DNA of 64,000 bases. Origin: Sinorhizobium garamanticum (lineage in GTDB: Bacteria > Pseudomonadota > Alphaproteobacteria > Rhizobiales > Rhizobiaceae). The stretch is from contig NZ_CP120373.1 in NCBI RefSeq assembly GCF_029892065.1, forward strand, positions 3,355,001 through 3,419,000, given 5' to 3'. Of the stretch, positions 17,802-27,443 are shown in pieces (positions within the stretch are counted from its first letter, which is position 1; each line of letters begins with the position of its first letter). The notes beneath the pieces were generated by a model. It saw only the letters and a program-made list of their open reading frames with translations, was not told where the DNA came from and ran no database searches. A program made the translations under genes and the position numbers.

Positions 17802-18938
17802 ATGAAGACGAAGGAACTTGGCGTTGGCATCATCGGATGCGGCAACATCTCCACCACCTATTTCAGGCTCGCGCCGCTCTTCAAGGGCATCAGAATGGTC
17901 GCGTGCGCCGATATCAACCCGGCAGCGGCCGAGGCGCGGGGGGCAGAATATGACGTGACGGCGCAGAGCATCGAGGCGCTGCTGGCCAATCCGGAGGTGG
18001 ACATCATCGTCAATTTGACGATCCCGGACGCGCATTTTCCCGTTTCGAAGGCGATCCTCGAAGCGGGAAAACATGTCTATTCCGAAAAGCCCCTGGTTCT
18101 GACGCTGGAGCAGGGCGAGGAACTCAGGACGATCGCCAAGGCGAAGGAACTAACGGTCGGCTGCGCACCGGATACCTTCCTCGGCGGTGCGCACCAGCTC
18201 GCCCGCGACTACATCGACGCCGGAAAGATCGGTCGGATCACTTCTGGTACCTGCCACGTCATGAGCCCCGGCATGGAGATGTGGCATCCGAACCCGGATT
18301 TCTTCTTCCTGCCGGGCGGCGGTCCGGTGCTCGATCTCGGACCTTACTACATCGCCAACCTCATCAACCTGATCGGCCCGGTGAAGCGCGTCGCCGCGCT
18401 TTCCTCGATGGCGAGCGAAACGCGCACCATCACCAGCGCGCCGCGCAACGGCGAGGTCATCCCGGTCAAGACGCCGACCAATATCCATGCGCTGCTCGAA
18501 TTCCAGAACGGCGCGACGATCACGCTTTCGGCAAGCTGGGATGTCTGGTCGCACCGCCACGCCCACATGGAGCTCTATGGCACCGAAGGATCGCTTTTCG
18601 TGCCGGATCCCAACTTCTTCGGCGGCACGGTCGAGGCGAGTGGGCGCGACAAGAACATCCAGCCCCTCGAAATGTGGGAGCATCCCTTTGCGGTCAACAA
18701 CTGGGATCACCCGGCCGGGCCGATCGCCAACTACCGCACGGCCGGTCTCGCCGACATGGCGGACGCCATCCTCAATGGGCGCGATGCGCGTTGCTCGCTC
18801 GACCGCGCGCTTCACGGTGTCGACGTGATGGTGTCGATCCTGAAGTCGGGCGAAGAGGGGCGGTTCGTGACGCTTTCGACCACCTGCACGCAGCCGGCCG
18901 CTCTCGGCATCGAAGAGGCGCAGGCGCTGCTGCGCTGA
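17802..18938 (+). CDS. Gfo/Idh/MocA family oxidoreductase
   Basis: 378 residues from the ATG at 17802; the frame also opens at a TTG overlapping the previous stop. The N-terminal dinucleotide-binding motif is GVGIIGCGNIS, followed by the family marker AGKHVYSEKPLVL, whose Lys contacts the substrate. The C-terminal alpha/beta domain includes GGGPVLDLGPYYI with a conserved Asp and a His-less variant of the GGG...H motif. Such enzymes oxidise or reduce sugar alcohols and sugars using NAD(P). It is the sixth gene after the transporter's first permease and is probably in the same operon. Confidence 0.9.
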   Translation: MKTKELGVGIIGCGNISTTYFRLAPLFKGIRMVACADINPAAAEARGAEYDVTAQSIEALLANPEVDIIVNLTIPDAHFPVSKAILEAGKHVYSEKPLVLTLEQGEELRTIAKAKELTVGCAPDTFLGGAHQLARDYIDAGKIGRITSGTCHVMSPGMEMWHPNPDFFFLPGGGPVLDLGPYYIANLINLIGPVKRVAALSSMASETRTITSAPRNGEVIPVKTPTNIHALLEFQNGATITLSASWDVWSHRHAHMELYGTEGSLFVPDPNFFGGTVEASGRDKNIQPLEMWEHPFAVNNWDHPAGPIANYRTAGLADMADAILNGRDARCSLDRALHGVDVMVSILKSGEEGRFVTLSTTCTQPAALGIEEAQALLR

Positions 18939-18959
18939 ATAAGAAATCCCCGGTACGAG

Positions 18960-19090
18960 GAACACCCAAGAAAAGAGGGCCGCGGCGTTTCCCATTCGCC
19001 GAGGCCCCCCAAGGGGCCAGACGCACAAAGGCAAAAGATCGGGCATGACAAACCCCTCCCTCTTGTGGCGAAGGGTTGGGGAGGGGTATC
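18960..19090. repeat. Dispersed intergenic palindrome between two operon genes
   Basis: Contains GAGGCCCCCCAAGGGGCC and the inverted pair ACCCCTCCC/GGGGAGGGGT around a TTGTGGCG loop. Similar C-rich/G-rich palindromes lie at 37405 and inside uvrB at 42902. They look like the abundant rhizobial intergenic repeats and here fill most of the 183-base gap. Confidence 0.5.
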
Positions 19091-19121
19091 CAAACACCCA
19101 CCCGAAACAGAGGAATCGAGA

Positions 19122-20150
19122 ATGGCCTGGCAACCGGCGGAAAACCGATACGAGAAGATGAAATACAACCGCTGCGGCAAGAGCGGGCTGAAGCTGCCGG
19201 CGATCTCGCTCGGCCTCTGGCACAATTTCGGCGGCGACACGCCGCATGAGCGCAAATTGGACATGTGCCGCACGGCGTTCGATCTTGGCATCACCCATTT
19301 CGATCTAGCCAATAATTATGGTCCCCCGCCCGGATCGGCGGAGACGGCTTTCGGCGAAATCATGCGCACCGACTTCGCCGGTCTGCGCGACGAACTGATC
19401 ATTTCCTCCAAGGCCGGCTACGATATGTGGCCGGGTCCCTATGGCGAATGGGGCAGCCGCAAATATCTGATCGCTTCCTGCGACCAGAGCCTGAAGCGCA
19501 TGGGCCTCGACTATGTCGACATCTTCTATTCCCACCGCTTCGATCCCGACACCCCGCTCGAGGAGACCTGCGGCGCGCTCGACCATATCGTCCGTTCGGG
19601 CAGGGCGCTCTATGTCGGCATCTCGTCCTATAATTCGCAGCGAACCCGCGAAGCGGCGGCAATCCTCAAGGATCTCGGCACGCCATGCCTGATCCACCAG
19701 CCGAGCTATTCGATGCTCAACCGCTGGATGGAGGACGACGGCCTCGTCGATACGTTGGAAGACCTCGGTATCGGCTCGATCGTCTTCTCGCCGCTCGCGC
19801 AGGGCATGCTGACGACGAAGTATCTGAACGGGATCCCGGAGGGCAGCCGCGCAGCCCAGAACCACTTCCTCAAGAAGGATTTCATCCGCCCGTCGATCAT
19901 TGAAAACATCGGCAAATTGAATGGCATTGCCGAGCGGCGTGGCCAGACGCTGGCGCAGATGGCGCTTGCCTGGGTGCTGCGCGGCGACCGTATTACGTCG
20001 GCTCTGATCGGTGCCAGCCGGTCCGCGCAGATCGTCGATTGCGTCAAGGCGCTCGAGAACGACAGCTTCACGGCGGAAGAACTGGCCGAGATCGATCTCT
20101 ATGCGCGCGAGGCCGATATCAACCTGTGGGCCAAGTCGGCGGAGCTCTGA
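19122..20150 (+). CDS. Aldo/keto reductase, L-glyceraldehyde 3-phosphate reductase type
   Basis: 342 residues; AGAGGAA precedes the ATG at good spacing. The catalytic tetrad Asp-Tyr-Lys-His is visible in FDLANNYG, ISSKAGYD and IFYSHRFD. SPLAQGMLTTKYLNGIPEGSRA and GASRSAQI are NADPH-binding features of the YghZ/Gpr (Kv-beta-like) subgroup. It reduces aldehydes with NADPH. It follows the Gfo/Idh/MocA gene after a repeat-filled spacer and probably closes the sugar operon. Confidence 0.88.
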   Translation: MAWQPAENRYEKMKYNRCGKSGLKLPAISLGLWHNFGGDTPHERKLDMCRTAFDLGITHFDLANNYGPPPGSAETAFGEIMRTDFAGLRDELIISSKAGYDMWPGPYGEWGSRKYLIASCDQSLKRMGLDYVDIFYSHRFDPDTPLEETCGALDHIVRSGRALYVGISSYNSQRTREAAAILKDLGTPCLIHQPSYSMLNRWMEDDGLVDTLEDLGIGSIVFSPLAQGMLTTKYLNGIPEGSRAAQNHFLKKDFIRPSIIENIGKLNGIAERRGQTLAQMALAWVLRGDRITSALIGASRSAQIVDCVKALENDSFTAEELAEIDLYAREADINLWAKSAEL

Positions 20151-20428
20151 AACAGAGCGAATTCATTGATTTGCCTCGATTTTAGGCAATATTGACTTAT
20201 CTCCGGCGCCTTAGACAAAAGTCGAAGAGAGCGCCGGAAAACCGTCGCTGGACATGCATTAGTGAATATGTATGGTGCAGTGGTGCCGGTCCCGCTTGCG
20301 CGACGTTTTGCGTGTGCGCGGCCGGCAAAACGAGGAGAAATGAGCCCTCGACGCGCTGGAGCGGGCCGAGGAAGAGTTCGACGGGAGATGTCGCGGAGAG
20401 CGGCCGCAACCGTCATGGCGGGAAATAG

Positions 20429-21544
<1,116 letters not shown>

Positions 21545-21567
21545 GCCGCTGCATCATCGCAGAAACG

Positions 21568-21598
21568 AAAAACCCCGGGGCTTGGCTCCGGGGTTTTT
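21568..21598 (+). terminator. Rho-independent terminator of takP
   Basis: AAAAACCCCGGGGC and CTCCGGGGTTTTT pair around a short loop, followed by more T, 24 bases after the takP stop. Confidence 0.85.
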
Positions 21599-21652
21599 CT
21601 TTGCTGTGGTGGTTTCGAAATACCGGCATGCAACCACAGAACTCATTCTACG

Positions 21653-21935
21653 CTACAGCGTTCTTTGCGCGTCTGATCACAGTACACGACAGTAACCAGC
21701 TTCTGCCTCGCTAGTTCCGGTACGGTAATGCATCTCCTCCTGTCCTCATTCCTGTGCTCGTCAAAGGAATCCAGCAGCGCCGCGTCTGCGGCACGGAAGA
21801 GTCTTTTCAGCCCAAGGACTTGGGCTGGCTGGATTCCTGTGACAAGCACAGGAATGAGGGCGAAAAACGGATACGCCAAACCAATTGAGCTGCGGTCGTG
21901 TACCGTGGTGTCTGATAAGACGCGCGGCGCTGTAA
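21653..21935. repeat. RIME-like palindrome split by an insertion
   Basis: 21653-21677 is the left half (CTACAGCG...GCGCGTCTGAT) and 21911-21935 the right half (TCTGATAAGACGCGCGGCGCTGTA) of the second RIME palindrome. Overlapping them on TCTGAT restores the uninterrupted repeat seen elsewhere in the window. Confidence 0.65.
21678..21910. mobile_element. MITE-like insertion with terminal inverted repeats and 6-bp target duplication
   Basis: The insert is 233 bases, flanked by TCTGAT at 21672-21677 and 21911-21916. Its left end, CACAGTACACGAC, and the reverse complement of its right end, CACCACGGTACACGAC, share an exact GTACACGAC. Inside, around 21735-21870, is a long inverted repeat (CCTCATTCCTGTGC...GCACAGGAATGAGG) of a family also found at 37170. 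No transposase is encoded. The structure fits a non-autonomous element; its transposase family is unknown. Confidence 0.6.
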
Positions 21936-21952
21936 GGGACGATAGCAAACGG

Positions 21953-21987
21953 AAAAGGCCCGAATGCCACTTCGACATTCGGGCCTT
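21953..21987 (-). terminator. Terminator of the takQM operon
   Basis: On the minus strand AAGGCCCGAATGTCG and the complementary CATTCGGGCCTTTT form a stable hairpin ending in T, about 50 bases after the takM stop. Confidence 0.75.
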
Positions 21988-22035
21988 GTTGTTGTTGGCC
22001 GGCCTGCTTTGTGACTTTCAGGCCTGATTGCCGCG

Positions 22036-23838
22036 TCAGTTGAACGACGGCGGTGCGCTGAGATCGGTCGCCGGCTTGTTCGGCTGGGCGGGTGCGTTGT
22101 TCGGCTGGGCCGGCTGGGCCGGCTGCTGAGGGTTGTCGAGTGGGCTGCCGCCCGGCAGTTGCAGGCCGCCCGGAAGGCCAAGACCGCCGCCGTTGTCCGG
22201 CAGCGTCAGTCCGCCGCCACCCGTTCCGAACCCGGGAACCTCGATCTTGATGGTAGACGGATCGACGGCCGCGCCGCCTCCCTTGTAGTGCATAACCATC
22301 TGCGGGAACATGATCGTCAGCGCCACCATGAGGATCTGGATACCGACGAAAGGCACCGCACCCCAATAGATCTGGCCGGTGGTGACTGGTTGGGTCATCT
22401 TGCCGGTGACTTTGTCGAGGTAGGGCACCCTGGCCGCGACCGAGCGCAGGTAGAAGAGCGCGAAGCCGAACGGCGGGTGCATGAAGCTCGTCTGCATGTT
22501 GATGCCGAGCAGCACGCCGAACCAGATCAGGTCGATTCCGAGCTTGTCGGCTGCCGGAGCGAGCAGCGGCACGATGATGAAGGCGAGCTCGAAGAAGTCG
22601 AGGAAGAAGGCCAGGAAGAAGACCAGCAGGTTGACCGCAATCAGGAAGCCGGTTTCGCCGCCCGGCATCGCCGTCAGCAGGTGTTCCACCCAGATATGCC
22701 CGTTGACGCCGTAGAAGGTCAGCGAGAAGACGCGTGCACCGATCAGGATGAACAGCACGAAGGCCGAAAGGCGCGTCGTGGCCGTCAGTGCTCCTCGTAC
22801 GACATCGAGACTAAGCCGCCCCTTGGCCGCTGCCATGATCAGGGCACCGACCGCGCCCATGGCTCCGCCTTCCGTCGGCGTGGCGATGCCGAGGAAGATC
22901 GTGCCAAGCACGAGGAAGATCAATGCGAGCGGCGGAATGAGGACGATGATGACCTGCTGGGCCAGCCGGGAGAGCGCATTGATCTTGAGCGCGCGGTCGA
23001 TCAGAGCGACCATGTAGATGATCGCAACGCCGACCGTCGCGCCGAGGATGTCCGCGTTCTCGCCTTGCGTCGGCGAGAAGTAGAGGTGCGCCGCATAGGC
23101 GATGCCCGCCGCGGCGATCAGGGCGATGATAAGCGATGTGACGCCCGAACCGAGCGTGCGGGCCTCCAGCGGCAGCGCCGGCATCGAGTCGCGCTTCAGG
23201 AACGACATCAGCAGGACGTAGCCCATGTACAGGCCCGTCAGGACGAGGCCCGGGATGAGGGCGCCGGCGTACATGTCACCGACCGAGCGACCGAGCTGGT
23301 CAGCAAGGACGATCAGCACGAGCGAGGGCGGGATGATCTGCGCCAGCGTGCCGGAGGCGGCAATGACGCCCGAGGCGACCCGCCGGTCATAGCCGTAGCG
23401 CAGCATGATCGGCAGCGAGATCAGCCCCATCGCGATGACCGAGGCCGCGACCACGCCGGTGGTTGCCGCAAGCAACGCACCGACGAAGATGACCGCATAG
23501 GCAAGACCGCCGCGGACGGGGCCGAAGAGCTGACCGATCGTGTCGAGCAGGTCCTCGGCCATGCCCGATTTCTCGAGCACGATGCCCATGAAGGTGAAGA
23601 AGGGGATAGCGAGCAAGGTGTCGTTGGACATCACCCCCCAGAATCGTTCCGGCAATGCGTTGAGCAACGGCCAGGAGAGATTGATCGAATCCGAAAGCGG
23701 CGCGAGTTCCACGCCGATGATGAAGAACAGGAGGCCATTCGCGGCGAGCGAGAAGGCGACGGGATAACCCAGCATCAGGAACACGATCAGCGATACGAAC
23801 ATGATCGGTGCCAGGTTTTCGGCAATGAACTCAATCAC
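22036..23838 (-). CDS. takM: TRAP transporter large membrane subunit (DctM type)
   Basis: 600 residues with about a dozen membrane segments, including the conserved PPSLVLIVLADQLGRSVGDMYAGALIPG and ATPTEGGAMGAVGALIMAAAKGRL motifs of the large TRAP subunit. The family is usually 430-470 residues in its shortest forms. This one has a central insert (about 240-300) and a C-terminal tail (residues 545-600) rich in Gly, Pro, Gln and Asn (LPGGLQLPGG, PAQPAQPNNAPAQP). Its start overlaps the small-subunit stop by four bases. It pairs with TakQ and, by sequence kinship of the binding protein, with TakP. It is a sodium-driven importer of 2-oxoacids. Confidence 0.88.
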   Translation of the reverse strand: MIEFIAENLAPIMFVSLIVFLMLGYPVAFSLAANGLLFFIIGVELAPLSDSINLSWPLLNALPERFWGVMSNDTLLAIPFFTFMGIVLEKSGMAEDLLDTIGQLFGPVRGGLAYAVIFVGALLAATTGVVAASVIAMGLISLPIMLRYGYDRRVASGVIAASGTLAQIIPPSLVLIVLADQLGRSVGDMYAGALIPGLVLTGLYMGYVLLMSFLKRDSMPALPLEARTLGSGVTSLIIALIAAAGIAYAAHLYFSPTQGENADILGATVGVAIIYMVALIDRALKINALSRLAQQVIIVLIPPLALIFLVLGTIFLGIATPTEGGAMGAVGALIMAAAKGRLSLDVVRGALTATTRLSAFVLFILIGARVFSLTFYGVNGHIWVEHLLTAMPGGETGFLIAVNLLVFFLAFFLDFFELAFIIVPLLAPAADKLGIDLIWFGVLLGINMQTSFMHPPFGFALFYLRSVAARVPYLDKVTGKMTQPVTTGQIYWGAVPFVGIQILMVALTIMFPQMVMHYKGGGAAVDPSTIKIEVPGFGTGGGGLTLPDNGGGLGLPGGLQLPGGSPLDNPQQPAQPAQPNNAPAQPNKPATDLSAPPSFN

Positions 23839-24413
23839 GAGCGCACCTCCGGACCTACAGCTTCGTCAAGCGGCGCGTGCGCCGCCACATAGGGGGTGGG
23901 ATCGTCCATGTTTCCCGTCATGATCGCGATTTTCTTGATGATTTCCGAAACACCTTGCAGGGCAAGCAGTATGAAGCCAATGAGCAGGATGGCCTTTGCC
24001 GGCCAAATGATCAGCCCACCCGCGCTGGACGAGCCTTCGCCCGACACATAGGACATGCGGACGTAGGGCACGAGGTAATAGAGCATGAGCAGCACGAACG
24101 GCATCAGGAAGAAGACGTGACCGAAGAGGTCGATCCAGTGCTGCACACGGCGCGAGAAACTGCCGTAGACGACGTCGATGCGGATGTGTTCGTTCTGGCT
24201 GAGCGTATAGGCGGCAGCGAACATGAAGGCTGCGCCGAAGAGATACCACTGCGCCTCGAGCCAGGCATTCGACGACATGTTGAAGATTTTTCGGATGACG
24301 GCATTGCCCGCGCTGACGAGCACGGCGACCAGAATGAGCCAGCCGACCGCCTTGCCGATATTCTCGGTGATGGTGTCAATCAATCGGCTGAAGCCGAGTA
24401 ACGGTTTCATCAA
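23835..24413 (-). CDS. takQ: TRAP transporter small membrane subunit (DctQ type)
   Basis: 192 residues with four hydrophobic segments, the norm for DctQ-type subunits. NMSSNAWLEAQWYLFGAAFMFAAAYTLSQNEHIRIDVVYG is the diagnostic stretch (W-x-E-x-Q-W-Y...HIRVD). It opens the minus-strand operon and overlaps takM by four bases, consistent with equal production of the two membrane subunits. The gene for the matching binding protein lies downstream on the opposite strand. Confidence 0.9.
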   Translation of the reverse strand: MMKPLLGFSRLIDTITENIGKAVGWLILVAVLVSAGNAVIRKIFNMSSNAWLEAQWYLFGAAFMFAAAYTLSQNEHIRIDVVYGSFSRRVQHWIDLFGHVFFLMPFVLLMLYYLVPYVRMSYVSGEGSSSAGGLIIWPAKAILLIGFILLALQGVSEIIKKIAIMTGNMDDPTPYVAAHAPLDEAVGPEVRS

Positions 24414-24753
24414 GATCCTCCCCGCAATGGCTGTTTTTATCTTTCGCCAAGCACAGTCACAGTGCCGATTTCAAGCCCCCTTTCAAGTCCGAAGCCCGAT
24501 TTTCCGGGATGGGGAGACAGTCTCAGACGAAAGTCGAATGCAGGGCAGCGGAAAATGCCCAAGACTTAGGCAGGTGGGCGTGGGGATCGCCGTTTGCTCC
24601 ATGCGAGCTCTCCACAGAATGGACACCGGTTTCGCCCATGCTCAGGCGATTCGGGAGCAGGACAATTCGGCCTGCTCCTTCCTGCACAGGAACCGGCGTG
24701 ACGGGTCTTGAAACGGTTCGGAGTTTCGGGCTGGATGCGCTCGCCAAGAATCT
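24414..24753. other. takQ upstream region, no gene seen
   Basis: About 340 bases that should contain the takQM promoter. Only short overlapping frames without family resemblance are present. Confidence 0.4.
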
Positions 24754-24866
24754 AGAGCGGGATGAGGAAAAGTGTGAGCGGTTTTCCGCCCGCATCCCGC
24801 TCTAACTTATTAGTATCGATCACGTTTAAGGTTTTTGGGTCGATTCGACCCAAAATCATCGTGATC
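24754..24866. repeat. Two-hairpin rhizobial intergenic repeat
   Basis: The first hairpin pairs AGAGCGGGATG with CATCCCGCTCT (24754-24803). The second pairs GATCACG with CGTGATC and contains TTTTGGGTCGA/TCGACCCAAAA (24818-24866). It ends 17 bases before the GH43 start, so any promoter for that gene lies within or before it. Confidence 0.65.
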
Positions 24867-24883
24867 TAGGGAAGAGGCAAGCT

Positions 24884-26506
24884 ATGGTCGCGACTATCCG
24901 CAACCCGATCCTTCCGGGCTTCAACCCGGACCCGTCGATCTGCCGCGTTGGAGACGACTATTATATCGCCACGTCGACATTCGAATGGTACCCGGGCGTG
25001 CAGATCCACCATTCGCGCGATCTCGTGAACTGGCGGCTCGTGCGCCGGCCGCTGGAGCGGGCAAGCCAGCTCGACATGCGCGGCAACCCCGACAGCTGCG
25101 GCGTTTGGGCGCCGTGCCTGTCCTATTCCGACGGGCTGTTCTGGCTGGTCTATACCGACGTCAAGCGCTTCGACGGCAATTTCAAGGACGCGCACAATTA
25201 TATCGTCACGGCCGAAGCCGTGGAGGCGACCTGGTCCGATCCGGTTTATGTCAATTCCTCCGGCTTCGATCCCTCGCTCTTTCACGACGACGATGGCCGC
25301 AAGTGGTTCCTCAACATGCAGTGGAACCACCGCTCGGAGAGCTTCGGCGGCGCGCCGAAGAGCCCGGCTTTCGACGGCATTCTCCTGCAGGAGTGGGATG
25401 AGCGCACGCGCCGGCTCGTCGGTCCGGTGAAGAACATCTTCGCCGGCAGTTCGCTCGGCCTGGTCGAGGGACCGCATCTCTTCAAGCGCAACGGCTGGTA
25501 CTACCTGACGACAGCTGAGGGTGGCACGGGCTATGACCATGCGGTGACCATGGCGCGCTCACGCACCATCGACGGCCCCTACGAGCTGCATCCGAATACC
25601 CATCTCATCACCTCGAAGGACCATCCCGAAGCCGCGCTGCAGCGGGCAGGGCACGGGCAATATGTCGAGACGCCGGATGGACAGGCCTATCACACCCACC
25701 TTTGCGGCCGCCCGCTGCCGCCGAAACGGCGCTGCACCCTCGGCCGCGAGACGGCGCTGCAGAAATGCGTCTGGCGCGAGGATGGCTGGCTGTACCTCGA
25801 AAACGGCGGCACGGTCCCGGACGCCACCGTTCCGGCGCCGGCAGGCACGAGCTTCGTCGCGCAACCAGGCGTGGTCGAGACCGATTTCGACGAGGCCGAG
25901 CTCCCGTTCGAGTTCCAGTGGCTGCGCACGCCTGTGGCCGATCGCATCTTTTCGCTGACGTGGCGGGAAGGGCACCTTAGGCTGTTCGGGCGGGAAAGCA
26001 TCGGCAGCTGGTTCGAGCAGGCGCTGGTGGCGCGGCGGCAGGAGCACCATTCGTTCCGGGCCGAGACCGTCGTCGAATTTGCACCCGAGACTTATCAGCA
26101 GGTGGCCGGCCTGACGCTTTACTACAACAGGCACAAGTTCCATGCGTTGGGCGTCACCTGGCACGAGAAGCTCGGACGGGTCGTCACCATTCTCTCGTGC
26201 CCCGGCGATTTTCCGCATGGCCGCCTGGAGTTCCCGGTAGGCAGCGGCGTCGCGGTTCCGGATGGAGCGATCCACCTCGCGATGGAAGTGCGCGACAACG
26301 ATCTCCAGTTCTTCTGGCGAGCGACGGCGCGAGACACATGGCAGGCGATCGGTCCGGTGCTCGACGCCGGCGTGGTTTCCGACGAAGGCGGGCGGGGCGA
26401 GCACGGCTCGTTCACCGGCGCCTTCGCCGGCATGTTCGCCTTCGATACTTCGGGCAGCGCACTGCCGGCCGATTTCGATCATTTTCGTTATCAGGCGCTT
26501 GTCTGA
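24884..26506 (+). CDS. Glycoside hydrolase family 43 (beta-xylosidase/arabinofuranosidase type)
   Basis: 540 residues without a signal peptide. The five-bladed propeller domain spans residues 1-300. The catalytic base Asp is in GFNPDPSIC, the pKa-modulating Asp in SSGFDPSLFHDDDG, and the acid Glu in GLVEGPHLFKRNGWYYL. A second beta-sandwich (about 330-535) is typical of GH43 beta-xylosidases such as XynB. It would act in the cytoplasm on short xylo- or arabino-oligosaccharides. The gene stands alone, with AAGAGG eight bases upstream, between a repeat and an AT-rich promoter region. No dedicated transporter is adjacent. Confidence 0.93.
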   Translation: MVATIRNPILPGFNPDPSICRVGDDYYIATSTFEWYPGVQIHHSRDLVNWRLVRRPLERASQLDMRGNPDSCGVWAPCLSYSDGLFWLVYTDVKRFDGNFKDAHNYIVTAEAVEATWSDPVYVNSSGFDPSLFHDDDGRKWFLNMQWNHRSESFGGAPKSPAFDGILLQEWDERTRRLVGPVKNIFAGSSLGLVEGPHLFKRNGWYYLTTAEGGTGYDHAVTMARSRTIDGPYELHPNTHLITSKDHPEAALQRAGHGQYVETPDGQAYHTHLCGRPLPPKRRCTLGRETALQKCVWREDGWLYLENGGTVPDATVPAPAGTSFVAQPGVVETDFDEAELPFEFQWLRTPVADRIFSLTWREGHLRLFGRESIGSWFEQALVARRQEHHSFRAETVVEFAPETYQQVAGLTLYYNRHKFHALGVTWHEKLGRVVTILSCPGDFPHGRLEFPVGSGVAVPDGAIHLAMEVRDNDLQFFWRATARDTWQAIGPVLDAGVVSDEGGRGEHGSFTGAFAGMFAFDTSGSALPADFDHFRYQALV

Positions 26507-26549
26507 ATGAATTCAATTTATAAGGAAACAATCATAAACGACGATTATC

Positions 26550-26594
26550 ATTACATAAATGTAATCTGACGTTTCATCTACGGTTCATGTAGGG
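26550..26594 (+). promoter_or_regulatory. Operator region: palindrome plus 11-bp tandem repeats
   Basis: ATTACAT-AA-ATGTAAT at 26550-26565 is an inverted repeat. TTTCATCTACG (26572-26582) is followed directly by GTTCATGTAGG (26583-26593), an imperfect direct repeat with an 11-base period as bound by OmpR-family response regulators. Both lie 40-90 bases before the RcnB-like gene. Confidence 0.45.
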
Positions 26595-26635
26595 AACTCT
26601 AGTTTCGAGGGGCAGACAACGAAAGGAAGCCCCTC

Positions 26636-27016
26636 ATGAAACGTCTCATCATTGCCCTGGTCGCCAGCTCCTTCCTGGCAAGCCCTATGGCTCTCGCCCA
26701 ACCGTCCGGATCTTTCGAGGTTGCGCAGGCGCATGACCGTTACCGGTCCAAGTCAGTCGACCGCCACGTAGACAAGCGGGTCGATCGGCACGTCGAGAAG
26801 ACTGTCGAAAAACGGGTGATCATCAAGAAGCATCGCTGGGCGCGCGGCCATCGGCTAAGCGCGGCAGAGCGCCGGCACATGGCCTATGTCCGTGACTACC
26901 GCCGTTACAAGCTGCGCACACCGCCACGCGGCCAGCAATGGGTGCGCGTCGACAATGATTTCCTGCTGATCAGCCTCGCGACGGGCGTGATCGTCGGGCT
27001 TGCCGCGGCGCACTGA
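26636..27016 (+). CDS. RcnB-like secreted protein
   Basis: 126 residues; GGAAG precedes the ATG. Residues 1-22 form a signal peptide (MKRLIIALVASSFLASPMALAQ). A basic Arg/His/Lys-rich linker with VDRHVDKRVDRHVEKTVEKR repeats follows, then a C-terminal RcnB domain: RDYRRYKLRTPPRGQQWVRVDNDFLLISLATGVI. E. coli RcnB is a periplasmic protein in nickel/cobalt homeostasis; rhizobial members are often induced by envelope stress. The metal role here is inference. Confidence 0.8.
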   Translation: MKRLIIALVASSFLASPMALAQPSGSFEVAQAHDRYRSKSVDRHVDKRVDRHVEKTVEKRVIIKKHRWARGHRLSAAERRHMAYVRDYRRYKLRTPPRGQQWVRVDNDFLLISLATGVIVGLAAAH

Positions 27017-27069
27017 TCCCCAGCAGCTTGGAGCGGTGGCGGCCCGCAGGCCGCCTCGTTCTCGTCCGA

Positions 27070-27167
27070 CTACAGCGCCGCGTGTTTCTTGAGACGCGCA
27101 AAGGTCGCTGTAGCAATCGCTGCATGATTTTGTCGTCAAATCGATTCCGATTTGAGGAACCATGCAT
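27070..27167 (-). repeat. RIME1-like element, copy 2 (inverted)
   Basis: Runs CTACAGCGCCGCG...GGTCGCTGTAG and then GCATGATTTTGTCG...AACCATGCA, the reverse orientation of the copy at 2455. Confidence 0.75.
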
Positions 27168-27443
27168 TAGAGCCCTTCAGGGTTAAATGGAAACAGTTCT
27201 GTTGGCTCAAACGGAGTCGGATGGGCGACCGGCCGGCGCGCGGCGTAGCCAAAGCATACGGCCAAGCCGGCCGGCCGATCAGGCGGCCCGTTTCAGCCAA
27301 CCCGAAGGGCCGGGCATCTTTCCGCCAGGCTCAGAGGCGATCGGCTCGGACATACATCCGGGTACGCCCCTTCGCCGATCGCCTCTGCCCTGACGAAAAC
27401 CTGCTCCGGCAGAACTGCTTCCATTTAACCCTGAAGGGCTCTA
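27168..27443. mobile_element. 276-bp element with about 33-bp terminal inverted repeats
   Basis: The left end TAGAGCCCTTCAGGGTTAAA and the right end TTTAACCCTGAAGGGCTCTA are mirror copies; with one mismatch the match continues through GGAA(A/G)CAGTTCTG. The interior holds a further inverted repeat (CAGAGGCGATCGGC/GCCGATCGCCTCTG). No gene is encoded. It abuts a RIME copy and the end of the 75-residue ORF. Confidence 0.6.

Noticed and set aside
22159..23892. 577-codon plus-strand frame opposite takM, very rich in Asp, Arg, Glu and His
   Set aside because: It is the complement of a highly hydrophobic membrane protein, which always reads as charged residues on the other strand.
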